Source of the DNA: Pseudomonadota bacterium
GTDB lineage: Bacteria > Pseudomonadota > Alphaproteobacteria > Caulobacterales > Caulobacteraceae
Reading direction: 5' to 3'
NCBI GenBank assembly: GCA_023416055.1
Contig: JAEZIH010000232.1
Location: 1-10,349, forward strand
Length of the DNA stretch: 10,349 nucleotides
Shown one piece after another: positions 1 to 7,552 of the stretch (positions are counted from its first letter, which is position 1; the number at the start of each line of letters is the position of its first letter). The notes under the pieces were generated by a model. The model saw only the letters and a program-made list of their open reading frames with translations. It had not been told where the DNA came from and ran no database searches. The position numbers and the translations under genes were made by a program.

Positions 1-1843
1 TGCCCTCGTGGGCGGGGATCACCGGGATGGCGACGACGAGGCGGGGCATGGGGGAGAGGAGCAGCTTGGAGGTGGCCGCGGCCTGCTTCTCGGGCAGGCG
101 GGCGTCGAGGGCGGCGACGGCGGGGGCGAGGACGCGGACGCGGGCCCGGGCCGCGCGGTGGCGGATGACGAAGCCGTCGGCGGCGCGGGCCACCTCGGCC
201 GTGAAGGGCTCGCCGTCCAGCAGGGCGCGGAACTGGGCCAGGCCGGGCCGCCAGTCGATGTCGGACAGGCGGGCCGGCTCGGCCTCGCCGTCGAGGGTCA
301 GCGTCAGGGCCTCGGCGTCGTCGTAGGACAGGCTGACCGAGCAGGCGGCCTTGTCGATCAGCACGGTCCAGTCGGTGCGGTCGGAGGGATCGCTGGCCTG
401 CTCGGAGAGGATCTCGTGCATGGCCATGGCGGCGGCGATCATGATGCGGGTCTGGCGCGCGTCGGGGGCGAGGCCGTGGAAGCCGTCGGGGAATTCGTCC
501 TTGATGTAGCTGGTCGACAGGGCGCCCGAGCGGAAGCGCGGCTGGTCCATCACCGCGGCGAGGAAGGGGACGTTGTGGCCGAGGCCGGCGAGGTGGGTGT
601 CCTCCAGCGCCCGGGCCATGCCCTCGACCGCCTCGGCGCGGGTCGGGGCCCAGGCGCACAGCTTGGCGATCATCGGGTCGTAGAACATCGAGATCTCGTC
701 GCCCTCGCGGACGCCGGAGTCGTTGCGGACGACGTAGCCGTCGGCGTGCTCGCCTTCCTCCGGCTGTTCGTAGCGGACGAGGCGGCCGATGGAGGGCAGG
801 AAGCCGCGGTAGGGATCCTCGGCGTAGATGCGGCTCTCGATGGCCCATCCGTTGATGGCCAGGTCCTTCTGTTCGAAGGCGAGTTTTTCGCCCCAGGCCG
901 AGCGGATCATCTGCTCGACCAGATCGACGCCGGTGATCAGTTCGGTCACCGGATGCTCGACCTGAAGACGGGTGTTCATCTCGAGGAAGTAGAAGGATTT
1001 ATCCTGGCCGGCGACGAACTCGACGGTGCCGGCGGAGTCGTAGTTTACGGCCTTCGCGAGGGCGACGGCCTGGGCGCCCATGGCGGCGCGGGTCTCTTCG
1101 TCCAGCAGCGGGGAGGGGGCCTCCTCGATGACCTTCTGGTTGCGGCGCTGGATCGAGCATTCCCGCTCGAACAGGTGGACGACGTTGCCGTGTTTGTCGC
1201 CCAGCACCTGGATCTCGATGTGGCGCGGGTCGACGATGAACTTCTCCAGGAAGACGCGGTCGTCGCCGAAGGCGTTCAGCGCCTCGGCCTTCACCGCGGC
1301 GAAGCCCTCGGCCATGTCGTCGTCGCCGTGGGCGACGCGGATGCCCTTGCCGCCGCCGCCGGCGGAGGCCTTGATCATCACCGGATAGCCGATCTCGCGG
1401 GCGATGCGGACCGCCTCTTCCCGCGTTTCGATCAGGCCCATGTGGCCGGGGACGGTGGAGACGCCGGCCTCTGCGGCGAACTTCTTGGAGGTGATCTTGT
1501 CGCCCATGGCGTCGATCGCTTCCGGGTTGGGCCCGATGAAGGCGATGCCCTCGTCGCGCAGACGGCGGGCGAAGCCGGCGTTCTCGGACAAAAAGCCGAA
1601 GCCGGGGTGCACGGCTTCCGCGCCCGTTTGCCGCACGGCCTCGATGATCCGGTCGGCCAGCAGATAGGACTGGTTCGCCGGGGCGGGGCCGATCAGCACG
1701 GCCTCGTCGGCCATCTCGACCGCCAGGGAGCCGGCGTCGGCCTCGGAATAGACCTGCACCGTCGCGATGCCCATCCTGCGGCAGGTCTTGATGATGCGGA
1801 CGGCGATCTCGCCACGGTTGGCGATCAGGATCTTGGAGAACAT
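1..1843 (-). CDS. pccA: Propionyl-CoA carboxylase alpha (biotin carboxylase) subunit, 3' end cut off
   Basis: Biotin-carboxylase subunit of an acyl-CoA carboxylase. It uses ATP and bicarbonate to carboxylate biotin, and the partner beta subunit moves the carboxyl group to propionyl-CoA on the way to methylmalonyl-CoA in the cytoplasm. 614 codons are visible, with no stop before the window edge. The protein opens MFSKILIANRGEIAVRI, the classic N-terminus of the family. The ATP-grasp loop KASAGGGGKGIR starts at K158, and EMNTRLQVEH at 288-297 keeps E288, N290, R292, Q294, V295 and E296 in the same register as E. coli AccC. AEDPYRGFLPSIGRL and the roughly 150-residue linker domain after residue 450 favour PccA over AccC or MccA. 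The visible end (LLLSPMPRLVV) begins the biotinyl domain, so the roughly 50 missing residues should include the biotinylated Lys. The ATG at 1843 is forced by the conserved N-terminus. The gene is divergent from the S41-like gene across about 176 bp. Substrate preference is inferred from similarity. Confidence 0.93.
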   Translation of the reverse strand, partial: MFSKILIANRGEIAVRIIKTCRRMGIATVQVYSEADAGSLAVEMADEAVLIGPAPANQSYLLADRIIEAVRQTGAEAVHPGFGFLSENAGFARRLRDEGIAFIGPNPEAIDAMGDKITSKKFAAEAGVSTVPGHMGLIETREEAVRIAREIGYPVMIKASAGGGGKGIRVAHGDDDMAEGFAAVKAEALNAFGDDRVFLEKFIVDPRHIEIQVLGDKHGNVVHLFERECSIQRRNQKVIEEAPSPLLDEETRAAMGAQAVALAKAVNYDSAGTVEFVAGQDKSFYFLEMNTRLQVEHPVTELITGVDLVEQMIRSAWGEKLAFEQKDLAINGWAIESRIYAEDPYRGFLPSIGRLVRYEQPEEGEHADGYVVRNDSGVREGDEISMFYDPMIAKLCAWAPTRAEAVEGMARALEDTHLAGLGHNVPFLAAVMDQPRFRSGALSTSYIKDEFPDGFHGLAPDARQTRIMIAAAMAMHEILSEQASDPSDRTDWTVLIDKAACSVSLSYDDAEALTLTLDGEAEPARLSDIDWRPGLAQFRALLDGEPFTAEVARAADGFVIRHRAARARVRVLAPAVAALDARLPEKQAAATSKLLLSPMPRLVVAIPVIPAHEG

Positions 1844-2019
1844 GCGGTTGGTGGGCCCTGGAGCGAACGGGGATCGTCGCCGCCCCGATTAGGCCGCGTT
1901 CCCGGGCGAGTAAACCGACAGGGGGCGTTCATCTGGACGGGGTGCGGGCTTGGCAAGCTCTGCCCGTATGGGGTTTAACGCTGCCCGTTTCCCGTTCCAC
2001 GGCCCGGAGCCAGAGTTCG

Positions 2020-3513
2020 ATGTCCCGTATCCTTCCCGTCGCCGCGGCCGCCGCGGCCGTGACCCTGGCCCTCGCCGCCGGCCCGGCCCTCTCGCAGGAC
2101 TGGCGCACCCTGGCCCGCCAGGATCTGCAGGCCGCCCATGATGAGCTGGCCGCCAACCACCCGGCGCCGGTGGTGCCCGGCCAGGCCAGCGAAACCTTCC
2201 GCAGCTGGCTGGACGCCGGCCTGCAGCGGGCCCTGTCGATGGCCGACCAGTCGAGCAGCGGCTCCAGCCACGCCTATCTGCTGCGCTACTACGCGGCCGG
2301 CTTCCGCGATTCGAACATCGTCATCCGTCCCAGCTACGAGACCTCTGCCGACCGCTTCAAGGCGACCAGCTGGCCGGGTCTGGCCACCGGCTGGCGCAAT
2401 GGCGAATACGTGGTGACCTACGTCCAGCAGGGCGTGCGCGGCCTGCCTCCGGTCGGCGCGGTGGTCACCGAGTGCAACCTGACCCCGATCGAGGAATACG
2501 CCCGCACCAAGCTGGACCTGTGGGAAGGCGACCTGAACACCGAGGCGGGCCGCGTCTCGACCGCGCCCTATCTGCTTTGGAACCGCAACAACCCCTACGC
2601 CGGCGGCACGCCCTCGACCTGCAAATTCCGGGTCGGCAACCGCCGCGCCCGCGACTTCGAGCTGCGGCCCGTGCCGGTGGTTCCGGCCAACCTCGAGGCC
2701 GCCTACCGGGCCACCCTCTACACGCCGGGCGCCACGCCGCTGTCGATCGAGACGGTCAACGGCCGGCCGTGGATCAATGTGCACTCCTTCGCCGACGACG
2801 CCGGCTGGGACGCCTTCAACGCCCAGCTGGAGCAGCAGCTGACCGCCATCCAGGGGCCGCAGGGCTTCGTGCTGGACCTTCGCGGCGGCAGCGGTTCGTC
2901 GAACCTGGGCTCCACCGCCCGCGGCTACGGGGTCCTGAACCGCATCTGGACCTCGGAATTCACCCAGAGCCGCCAGCCGACCGGCGGCGACTTCACCTAC
3001 CGCGCCACGCCGGGGAACCGTCAGTGGTACGCTGACGTCATCGAGCGGATGAAGCAGAACGCCCGCTTCGTCTACGAGGCGCCGGAGGTGATCACGCAGA
3101 CCGAATCCGTGCTGGCCGCCTTCGACGAAGCCCTGGCCGCCGGCCAGGCCAGCTTCACCCAGCCGCAGGCGGGCACGCCGGCCGATCCGAACGTGCCCAA
3201 CCCGGTGCAGGGCCCGGTGATCGTCCTGGTCGACGCCGGTTGCTCGGGCGGCTGCCTGGACACCCTGGACCTGGTCAGCCGTCTGCCGAACGTGCGCATC
3301 GCCGGTTCGACCACGGCGGCCGACTCGATCTTCATCGAGCAGACCGTTCAGCGCCTGCCTTCGACCTATGCGGACCTGAGCTACGGCCACAAGGCCTGGA
3401 CCTCGCGTCAGCGCGGCAACAACCAGCCGTTCATCCCGGAACAGAGCCTGACGTACACGGGCAGCCCCGTCGACGAGAACGCCGTGCGCGCCTGGGTCGG
3501 CAGCCTGTTCTAG
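2020..3513 (+). CDS. Exported S41-family peptidase-like protein
   Basis: Predicted periplasmic protein of 497 residues resembling S41 (C-terminal-processing/tricorn-type) serine peptidases. Residues 1-25 form a signal peptide: a short basic start, a long Ala/Val/Leu core and a likely cleavage after ALS25 before QDW. The C-terminal half carries the S41 fold signature: VLDLRGGSGSS (D286-S294), then IVLVDAGCSGGC with candidate nucleophile S409 (positions 408-412), then GSTTAADS (429-436). In CtpA-like enzymes the last block is G-x-x-T-x-G-K and supplies the general-base Lys; here that position is D435, so the catalytic machinery would differ or be lost. No PDZ domain is obvious. C408 and C412 flank the Ser and could form a disulfide in the periplasm. 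The ATG at 2020 is chosen because the signal peptide starts there and GGAG lies at 2006-2009; longer in-frame starts near 1942 add non-signal sequence. It seems to be a single-gene unit. Substrate unknown. Confidence 0.82.
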   Translation: MSRILPVAAAAAAVTLALAAGPALSQDWRTLARQDLQAAHDELAANHPAPVVPGQASETFRSWLDAGLQRALSMADQSSSGSSHAYLLRYYAAGFRDSNIVIRPSYETSADRFKATSWPGLATGWRNGEYVVTYVQQGVRGLPPVGAVVTECNLTPIEEYARTKLDLWEGDLNTEAGRVSTAPYLLWNRNNPYAGGTPSTCKFRVGNRRARDFELRPVPVVPANLEAAYRATLYTPGATPLSIETVNGRPWINVHSFADDAGWDAFNAQLEQQLTAIQGPQGFVLDLRGGSGSSNLGSTARGYGVLNRIWTSEFTQSRQPTGGDFTYRATPGNRQWYADVIERMKQNARFVYEAPEVITQTESVLAAFDEALAAGQASFTQPQAGTPADPNVPNPVQGPVIVLVDAGCSGGCLDTLDLVSRLPNVRIAGSTTAADSIFIEQTVQRLPSTYADLSYGHKAWTSRQRGNNQPFIPEQSLTYTGSPVDENAVRAWVGSLF

Positions 3514-3524
3514 GCCGCTGACGC

Positions 3525-3538
3525 CCGCCGCGCGGCGG
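3525..3538 (+). terminator. Possible GC hairpin after the S41-like gene
   Basis: A perfect 14-nt palindrome (CCGCCGCGCGGCGG) begins 11 nt after the stop codon. It can fold as a 5-bp stem with a GCGC loop. No U-tract follows, so it is a weak candidate for termination or for protecting the 3' end. In a genome this GC-rich, such palindromes also occur by chance. Confidence 0.22.
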
Positions 3539-3540
3539 CT

Positions 3541-3625
3541 CGCTGCTTGAGCGGGCCGATGAGACTTCGGGGCGCGGGGGGGGGCGCTGCTTGCGCGGCC
3601 CGTTGAGAGTTCGGCCGGGGGGGGG
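3541..3625 (+). repeat. Two-copy imperfect tandem repeat, each ending in G9
   Basis: Copy 1 (3541-3584, 44 nt) and copy 2 (3585-3625, 41 nt) lie directly end to end. Both start CGCTGCTTG and share GCGG, CCG, TGAGA and TTCGG blocks in the same order. Both end in exactly nine G (3576-3584 and 3617-3625). By hand alignment copy 2 matches copy 1 at about 36 of 41 positions, with one 3-nt gap. The array fills most of the 147-bp space between the S41-like gene and msrB and ends 35 nt before the msrB ATG. Homopolymeric G tracts are prone to slippage and can form G-quadruplex-type structure; whether either happens here is not shown by the sequence. Confidence 0.85.
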
Positions 3626-3660
3626 TGCAACCCTCGCCGGGCCCGTCCTATTTCGGAGCC

Positions 3661-4149
3661 ATGTCCGACATCGCCCCGACCCTGCGCTCCCCCTCCGGCT
3701 TCGACCTGACGCCGCCCGACGAGGCGGAGCGGGCCCGGCTGGAGGCCGACCTGTCGCCCGAGGAGAAGCGCGTCCTCCTGTCCCACGGCACCGAGGCGCC
3801 CTTCTGCGGCACGCTGCTGGGCGAGAAACGGGCAGGGGTTTTCTGCTGCCGTGAATGCGGCCTGCCGCTGTTCCGCAGCCGAACCAAGTTCGAGAGCGGC
3901 ACCGGCTGGCCCAGCTTCACCGAGCCGGTGGACCCGACGCATGTCGAGGCGGTAACCGACCGCTCGTACGGCATGGTGCGCACCGAGACGCGCTGTGCGC
4001 GCTGCGGCAGCCACCAGGGCCATGTCTTCCCGGACGGCCCCCCGCCGACCGGCCTGCGTTACTGCATCAACTCCGTCGCCCTGTCGTTCGTGCCTGAGGG
4101 CGAACGCCTGCCCGACCCGTTGGGGCGCGGCGACGGGATCGCGGCCTGA
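3661..4149 (+). CDS. msrB: Peptide-methionine (R)-S-oxide reductase MsrB
   Basis: Cytoplasmic repair enzyme of 162 residues that reduces the R epimer of methionine sulfoxide in oxidised proteins back to methionine, normally recycled by thioredoxin. A single SelR domain fills most of the protein. Zinc ligands are C63/C66 (CREC) and C112/C115 (CARC). The catalytic Cys is C135 in RYCINS. The block SGTGWPSF (79-86) has Thr81 where E. coli-type enzymes have the resolving Cys. C49 in GTEAPFCG is a candidate alternative resolving residue, as in MsrBs that use an N-terminal Cys. The N-terminal ~35 residues precede the domain. The ATG at 3661 has GGAG at 3655-3658, only 2 nt away. An in-frame GTG at 3625 at the end of the G9 run would add 12 residues (including [10 protein letters not shown]) and cannot be excluded. 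No MsrA lies nearby. Confidence 0.95.
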   Translation: MSDIAPTLRSPSGFDLTPPDEAERARLEADLSPEEKRVLLSHGTEAPFCGTLLGEKRAGVFCCRECGLPLFRSRTKFESGTGWPSFTEPVDPTHVEAVTDRSYGMVRTETRCARCGSHQGHVFPDGPPPTGLRYCINSVALSFVPEGERLPDPLGRGDGIAA

Positions 4150-4198
4150 CCTTGGCCGCATTTGGCCCTAGGGTGGGGTCTTCAAGGGAGACGACGCC

Positions 4199-4768
4199 AT
4201 GCTGACCGCCCTGATGTTGAGCGCGATTGTCGCCGGGTCGCCGCTGCATGGCGAAGACCCTGCGCAGGACGGCGTGGTGGCCACCGCCCCGGCGACCTCT
4301 CCGATGCTGGATGCGACAAGCCCGACCGTGGACGCGGTTCCGTCGGCCCAGTCGGTCCAGCCGCACGGTCTGACCACCGATGAGCAGATCGCGCGCTGGC
4401 TGGCGGCCCGCTCGGCCGAGCCGGCGCCGGCGGCCGAATCGCCGATCTGGCGTGACGACCGCAAGCCGCACGGAGAGATCAGCGTCGGCTACGGCACGGG
4501 CGGCTATCGCGACTACGGCGCGGCGGTTTCCCTGCCGTTGGGCGAGAGCGGCCGGCTGGACCTGAGCGTGCGCCAGGTCGAGAACGGCTATCCGTACGGC
4601 TATGGCTACGGGGCGGGCTACGATCCCTGGCTCAGCGACAGCGGCTACGTCTTCCCGGGGCGCAGCGAGCCCGGCGCGGCATGGGACTACGAACGCCATC
4701 TGGCGCGGCCCGAGGGGCCGCCGAATCGCTGGCCCCGGACCCAGTCGCAGCAGCCGGCCCGGGAATAG
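4199..4768 (+). CDS. Small exported Gly/Tyr-rich protein, function unknown
   Basis: I do not recognise this 189-residue protein. It begins with a short hydrophobic segment (MLTALMLSAIVAGSPLHG), probably a signal peptide. An Ala/Pro/Ser/Thr-rich linker follows to about residue 60, then a short helix-like stretch (TDEQIARWLAAR). Residues 92-129 alternate polar and apolar side chains in three short runs (GEISVGYG, YGAAVSLPLG, GRLDLSVRQV) separated by Gly-rich turns, a pattern seen in outer-membrane or surface beta-hairpins. Residues 130-141 are a Gly/Tyr repeat (GYPYGYGYGAGY), followed by an aromatic, Pro-rich tail. The start is well supported: AAGGGAG at 4184-4190 lies 8 nt before the ATG. It is 49 bp downstream of msrB in the same direction and ends directly in a strong terminator, so it may be co-transcribed with msrB. 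Envelope location is inference. Confidence 0.75.
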   Translation: MLTALMLSAIVAGSPLHGEDPAQDGVVATAPATSPMLDATSPTVDAVPSAQSVQPHGLTTDEQIARWLAARSAEPAPAAESPIWRDDRKPHGEISVGYGTGGYRDYGAAVSLPLGESGRLDLSVRQVENGYPYGYGYGAGYDPWLSDSGYVFPGRSEPGAAWDYERHLARPEGPPNRWPRTQSQQPARE

Positions 4769-4769
4769 A

Positions 4770-4805
4770 AAAAGGCCCGATCCGGAGATCGGGCCTTTTG
4801 CTTTT
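4770..4805. terminator. Bidirectional rho-independent terminator
   Basis: A 13-bp stem (4770-4782 with 4787-4799) around a 4-nt loop has a GC-rich core GGCCCGATC. An A-run on the left and a T-run on the right make it work on both strands. It begins 2 nt after the stop of the Gly/Tyr-rich gene and, on the other strand, a few nt past the CCA end of tRNA-Thr, so the two converging transcripts share it. Confidence 0.93.
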
Positions 4806-4808
4806 CAG

Positions 4809-4883
<75 letters not shown>

Positions 4884-4901
4884 GGTCACTGAGGAAGCGG
4901 C

Positions 4902-4930
4902 CCTATAGCCAACAGGGGACAACGGGGGAA
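4902..4930 (-). promoter_or_regulatory. Candidate promoter of tRNA-Thr
   Basis: On the minus strand a GCTATAGG block (-10 TATAGG, complement of 4902-4907) ends 18 nt before the mature tRNA 5' end. This is a natural distance for a short leader. The -35 at 17-nt spacing is TTCCCC (complement of 4925-4930), a poor match. A TTGTCC lies closer but is too near for standard spacing. Confidence 0.35.
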
Positions 4931-4982
4931 GCCCCGAATTCGCCTCCTTGCGAAAAAGGTCTGCAACAGGTCTCATCGAGCC

Positions 4983-5165
4983 ATGGACGAGTCGAAGATC
5001 CCCGCCCCGCTTCCGGACCTTCCCGCCAGTCCGCCGGACCCGCTGGCGCCGCCGAAGACGCCCGCCACGGATCGGGCGCAGCGTCTCGCCAGCGCCCTGA
5101 GGGCCAACCTCAAGCGTCGCAAGGCGGCGGGTCGGACCCCTCCGCCGGCAAGACCGAGCAACTGA
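4983..5165 (+). CDS. Short basic protein before murA
   Basis: A 60-residue protein in two parts. An acidic/proline-rich N-terminus (PAPLPDLPASPPDP) is followed by a strongly basic amphipathic helix (RAQRLASALRANLKRRKAA, about 30-48) and a Pro/Arg tail. From memory, short proteins with the RLA-x-ALR-x-NL-x-RRK pattern sit beside murA in other Caulobacterales and sphingomonads and are annotated as hypothetical. That similarity, not the ORF alone, supports the call. The ATG at 4983 lacks a clear Shine-Dalgarno sequence. The gene ends 110 bp before murA and runs the same way. The basic helix could bind nucleic acid or an acidic partner, but no function can be assigned. Confidence 0.6.
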   Translation: MDESKIPAPLPDLPASPPDPLAPPKTPATDRAQRLASALRANLKRRKAAGRTPPPARPSN

Positions 5166-5194
5166 AAGTCATCGCTGCACGGGGCCGGACGCAC

Positions 5195-5224
5195 TTTCGC
5201 TGGGGCCCCTGACCGGGCTAGATA
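5195..5224 (+). promoter_or_regulatory. Candidate promoter for murA
   Basis: GCTAGATA at 5217-5224 agrees with 7 of 8 positions of the Caulobacter housekeeping -10 pattern GCTANAWC. TTTCGCT at 5195-5201 is a weak -35. The leader to the murA ATG would be about 45 nt. A GGGGCCCC palindrome lies in the spacer. The match is by eye only. Confidence 0.3.
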
Positions 5225-5275
5225 GCCGCCCCCCGGCACCCGGACAGTTCGTCCCCGGCCGGCCTGCGAGACGAC

Positions 5276-6565
5276 ATGGACAGCATCGCCATCCAAGGCG
5301 GCGTCCGGCTGAACGGCACCATACCGGTCAGCGGCGCCAAGAATTCCGCCCTCAAGCTGATGGCGGCGTCCATCCTCACCGACCAGCCGTTGCGCCTGAC
5401 CAACATGCCCCGGCTGGCGGACACCAAATTCCTAGGGCGGCTGCTGCGCGAACTGGGCGTCGAGGTCACCGAGCAGGGCGAGGGGACGGAGCAGGAGACG
5501 CTGTTCCACGCCGCCGAAATCCGTTCGACCTTCGCGCCGTACGAACTGGTCCGCCAGATGCGGGCCAGCTTCAACGTGCTGGGGCCGCTGCTGGCCCGCA
5601 CCGGCGAGGCCAAGGTGTCCCTGCCGGGCGGCTGCACCATCGGGGCGCGGCCGGTCGACCTGCACCTGCAGGCGCTGACGGCTATGGGCGCCGAGATCGA
5701 GCTGGACGAGGGCTACGTCATCGCCCGCGCCCCCAGGGGCCTGAAGGGGGCGGAGATCGAGTTTCCCTTCGTTTCGGTCGGGGCGACCGAGCACGCCCTG
5801 CTGGCGGCGGTGCTGGCCGACGGGGTGACGGTGCTGAAGAAGGCCGCGCGCGAGCCCGAGATCGGCGACCTGGCGCGCTGCCTGATCGCCATGGGGGCGA
5901 AGGTCGAAGGGCTGGATACCGACGAGCTAGTCATCACCGGCGTGGGGTCGCTGGGCGGCGCCGACTGGCCGGTGATCGCCGACCGGATCGAGATGGGCTC
6001 CTACGCCGTGGCCGCGGCCATGGCCGGGGGCGAGGTGCGGCTGACGCGTGCGCGGCCCGAGCTGATGACCGCCCTGACGGAAAAGATGGTCGAGGCCGGG
6101 GTCGAGGTCACCCCGACCGAGGACGGCGTCGTGGTGCGTCGCGATCCGGCGGTGCGGTTGAAGGCGGTGAACGTGGCCACCGAGGTCTATCCGGGCTTCG
6201 CCACCGACCTGCAGGCCCAGTTCATGGCGCTGATGACCCTCGCGGAAGGCGAGAGCGTCATCCACGAGAACATCTTCGAGAACCGCTTCATGCACGCGCC
6301 GGAGCTGGCGCGGCTGGGGGCCGAGATCCACGTCCAGGCCGGCGAGGCGGTGGTGAAGGGCGTCGAAGCCCTGCATGGCGCCCCGGTGATGGCCACCGAC
6401 CTGCGCGCCTCCGTCAGTCTGGTGATCGCCGGTCTCGCGGCCGAGGGTGAGACGACCGTCGGACGCGTGTATCATCTGGATCGCGGCTTCGAGCGTTTGG
6501 AAGAAAAGCTGGGCGCCTGCGGCGCCGTGATCCGGCGGATCAAGGGCGAGGACCATGAGCACTGA
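5276..6565 (+). CDS. murA: UDP-N-acetylglucosamine 1-carboxyvinyltransferase MurA
   Basis: First committed enzyme of peptidoglycan synthesis. In the cytoplasm it transfers enolpyruvate from phosphoenolpyruvate to UDP-GlcNAc. The protein has 429 residues, a normal length, with the two-lobed EPSP-synthase fold. The substrate-binding pair K22/N23 lies in SGAKNSALK. The catalytic Cys is C120 in [15 protein letters not shown], so it should be of the fosfomycin-sensitive Cys type. The catalytic Asp is D311 in [12 protein letters not shown]. The C-terminal [16 protein letters not shown] block matches the family. The ATG at 5276 fits the conserved N-terminus (MDSIAIQGG); its Shine-Dalgarno sequence (GAGACG) is weak. 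The stop overlaps the start of the DUF2948 gene by 11 nt, indicating an operon and probably coupled translation. Confidence 0.98.
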   Translation: MDSIAIQGGVRLNGTIPVSGAKNSALKLMAASILTDQPLRLTNMPRLADTKFLGRLLRELGVEVTEQGEGTEQETLFHAAEIRSTFAPYELVRQMRASFNVLGPLLARTGEAKVSLPGGCTIGARPVDLHLQALTAMGAEIELDEGYVIARAPRGLKGAEIEFPFVSVGATEHALLAAVLADGVTVLKKAAREPEIGDLARCLIAMGAKVEGLDTDELVITGVGSLGGADWPVIADRIEMGSYAVAAAMAGGEVRLTRARPELMTALTEKMVEAGVEVTPTEDGVVVRRDPAVRLKAVNVATEVYPGFATDLQAQFMALMTLAEGESVIHENIFENRFMHAPELARLGAEIHVQAGEAVVKGVEALHGAPVMATDLRASVSLVIAGLAAEGETTVGRVYHLDRGFERLEEKLGACGAVIRRIKGEDHEH

Positions 6566-7037
6566 GGCGACCGCCGCCGACACCGATGCCGACGCCGTCG
6601 GCCAGGCCGTCGAACCCCTGCGCCTGCTGGCCGAGGACGCCGACGACCTGCACATTATCTCGGCTGCGCTACAGGACGCCGTCCTGCGGCCGGTGGACAT
6701 CGTCTGGGAGCGCCAGGCGCGGCGCGTCACCGTGGCCCTGAGCCGGTTCTGCTGGGAATGCGGCGGCACGCGGGTGATGTCGGCGATGCAGTTCGGCGAC
6801 GTCATCTCGGTCAAGAGCCGGCGGCTGCCGCGCGGCCCGGAACATGCGCTGGAGCTGCTGGCCATGGATTTCGAACCCGGCGAGGCGCCCGGCGGCCGGG
6901 TGACGCTGATGTTCGCCGGCGGGGGCGACCTGCGCATCGACGTGGAATGCCTCGACGCCGTGCTGACCGACCTGTCGGAGCGCTGGCCCGCCCGCGTGGC
7001 GCCCACCCATTCGGCGGACGGGCCGGAGCCGGCGTGA
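6555..7037 (+). CDS. DUF2948 family protein
   Basis: A 160-residue uncharacterised protein recognised by the DUF2948 pattern near its N-terminus: [20 protein letters not shown] (22-41), then DAV and D-I-V-W, followed by a predicted beta strand with SRFCWE. The family is largely confined to Alphaproteobacteria and typically lies next to murA, but its function is unknown. The first ~20 residues are an Ala/Asp/Thr-rich extension that may be disordered. AAGGG (6542-6546) lies 8 nt before the ATG. The start overlaps murA by 11 nt and the stop overlaps the next GTG start in a GTGA, so the three genes look translationally coupled. The genomic link suggests a tie to envelope growth or to the shared operon, which is inference only. 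Confidence 0.9.
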   Translation: MSTEATAADTDADAVGQAVEPLRLLAEDADDLHIISAALQDAVLRPVDIVWERQARRVTVALSRFCWECGGTRVMSAMQFGDVISVKSRRLPRGPEHALELLAMDFEPGEAPGGRVTLMFAGGGDLRIDVECLDAVLTDLSERWPARVAPTHSADGPEPA

Positions 7038-7495
7038 GCGAGCATCGTCTGACTTCCGTCGAACTGGACGCGGCCACCCTTCCGGCGGCCACGGCCGAAA
7101 TCGAGCATGAGCGCCGGGTCGCCATCTTCGACCTGATCGAGAAGAACAGTTTCGAGCCCGCGGGCGCGGCGCGCGGGCCCTACAGCCTCAAGCTTTCGCT
7201 GGTGGACGGACGGCTGGTCTTCGACATCGGCGGCCCCGAGTTCGCCCGCGCTCACGGACTTTCCCTGACGCCCCTGAACAAGGTGGTGAAGGACTACATC
7301 GGCATCTGCGACAGCTATTACGAGGCGCTGCGAGGCGCAGACGCGGGCAAGATCGAGGCCGTCGACATGGGCCGTCGCGGCCTGCACAACGAGGGTGCCG
7401 AGCTGTTGAAGTCGCGGCTGGACGGCAAGATCGCCGTCGATCACGAGACGGCGCGCCGCCTGTTCACCTTGGTCACGGCGCTGTACCGGCGCTGA
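7034..7495 (+). CDS. UPF0262 family protein
   Basis: A 153-residue cytoplasmic protein of the alphaproteobacterial UPF0262 family, function unknown. Family features include the N-terminal RLTSVELD, IEHERRVAIFDLIE, PYSLKLSLVDGRLVFDI (about 49-65), then LNKVVKDYIGICDSYYEA and LHNEGAELLKSRL (117-129). The start is GTG, picked because GGAG at 7025-7028 has ideal spacing and MSEHRL fits the family; upstream in-frame codons run inside DUF2948 out of family similarity. The 4-nt GTGA overlap with the DUF2948 stop implies coupling. No signal peptide or membrane segment is seen. In many alphaproteobacteria hisD sits between the DUF2948 and UPF0262 genes (from memory); here they abut. Confidence 0.92.
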   Translation: MSEHRLTSVELDAATLPAATAEIEHERRVAIFDLIEKNSFEPAGAARGPYSLKLSLVDGRLVFDIGGPEFARAHGLSLTPLNKVVKDYIGICDSYYEALRGADAGKIEAVDMGRRGLHNEGAELLKSRLDGKIAVDHETARRLFTLVTALYRR

Positions 7496-7552
7496 CCCGC
7501 GCGTCGGCACTTCTCGACTAACCGCGCGTTTTCGGGCATTAGGCGCCACCCG

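Noticed and set aside
8..1978. Long plus-strand open frame of about 650 codons
   Set aside because: It is antisense to pccA. Its translation is Gly/Asp/Ala/Arg-rich low complexity, typical of GC-rich antisense shadows, while the minus strand gives an unmistakable biotin carboxylase.
1950..1979. TTGGCA...GGTTTAAC as a promoter for the S41-like gene
   Set aside because: The -10 match is poor for both the E. coli and Caulobacter patterns; too weak to list as a feature.
1975..4161. Minus-strand open frame of about 728 codons
   Set aside because: It covers both the S41-like gene and msrB antisense and has an Arg/Gly/Ala-rich composition with no recognisable domain.
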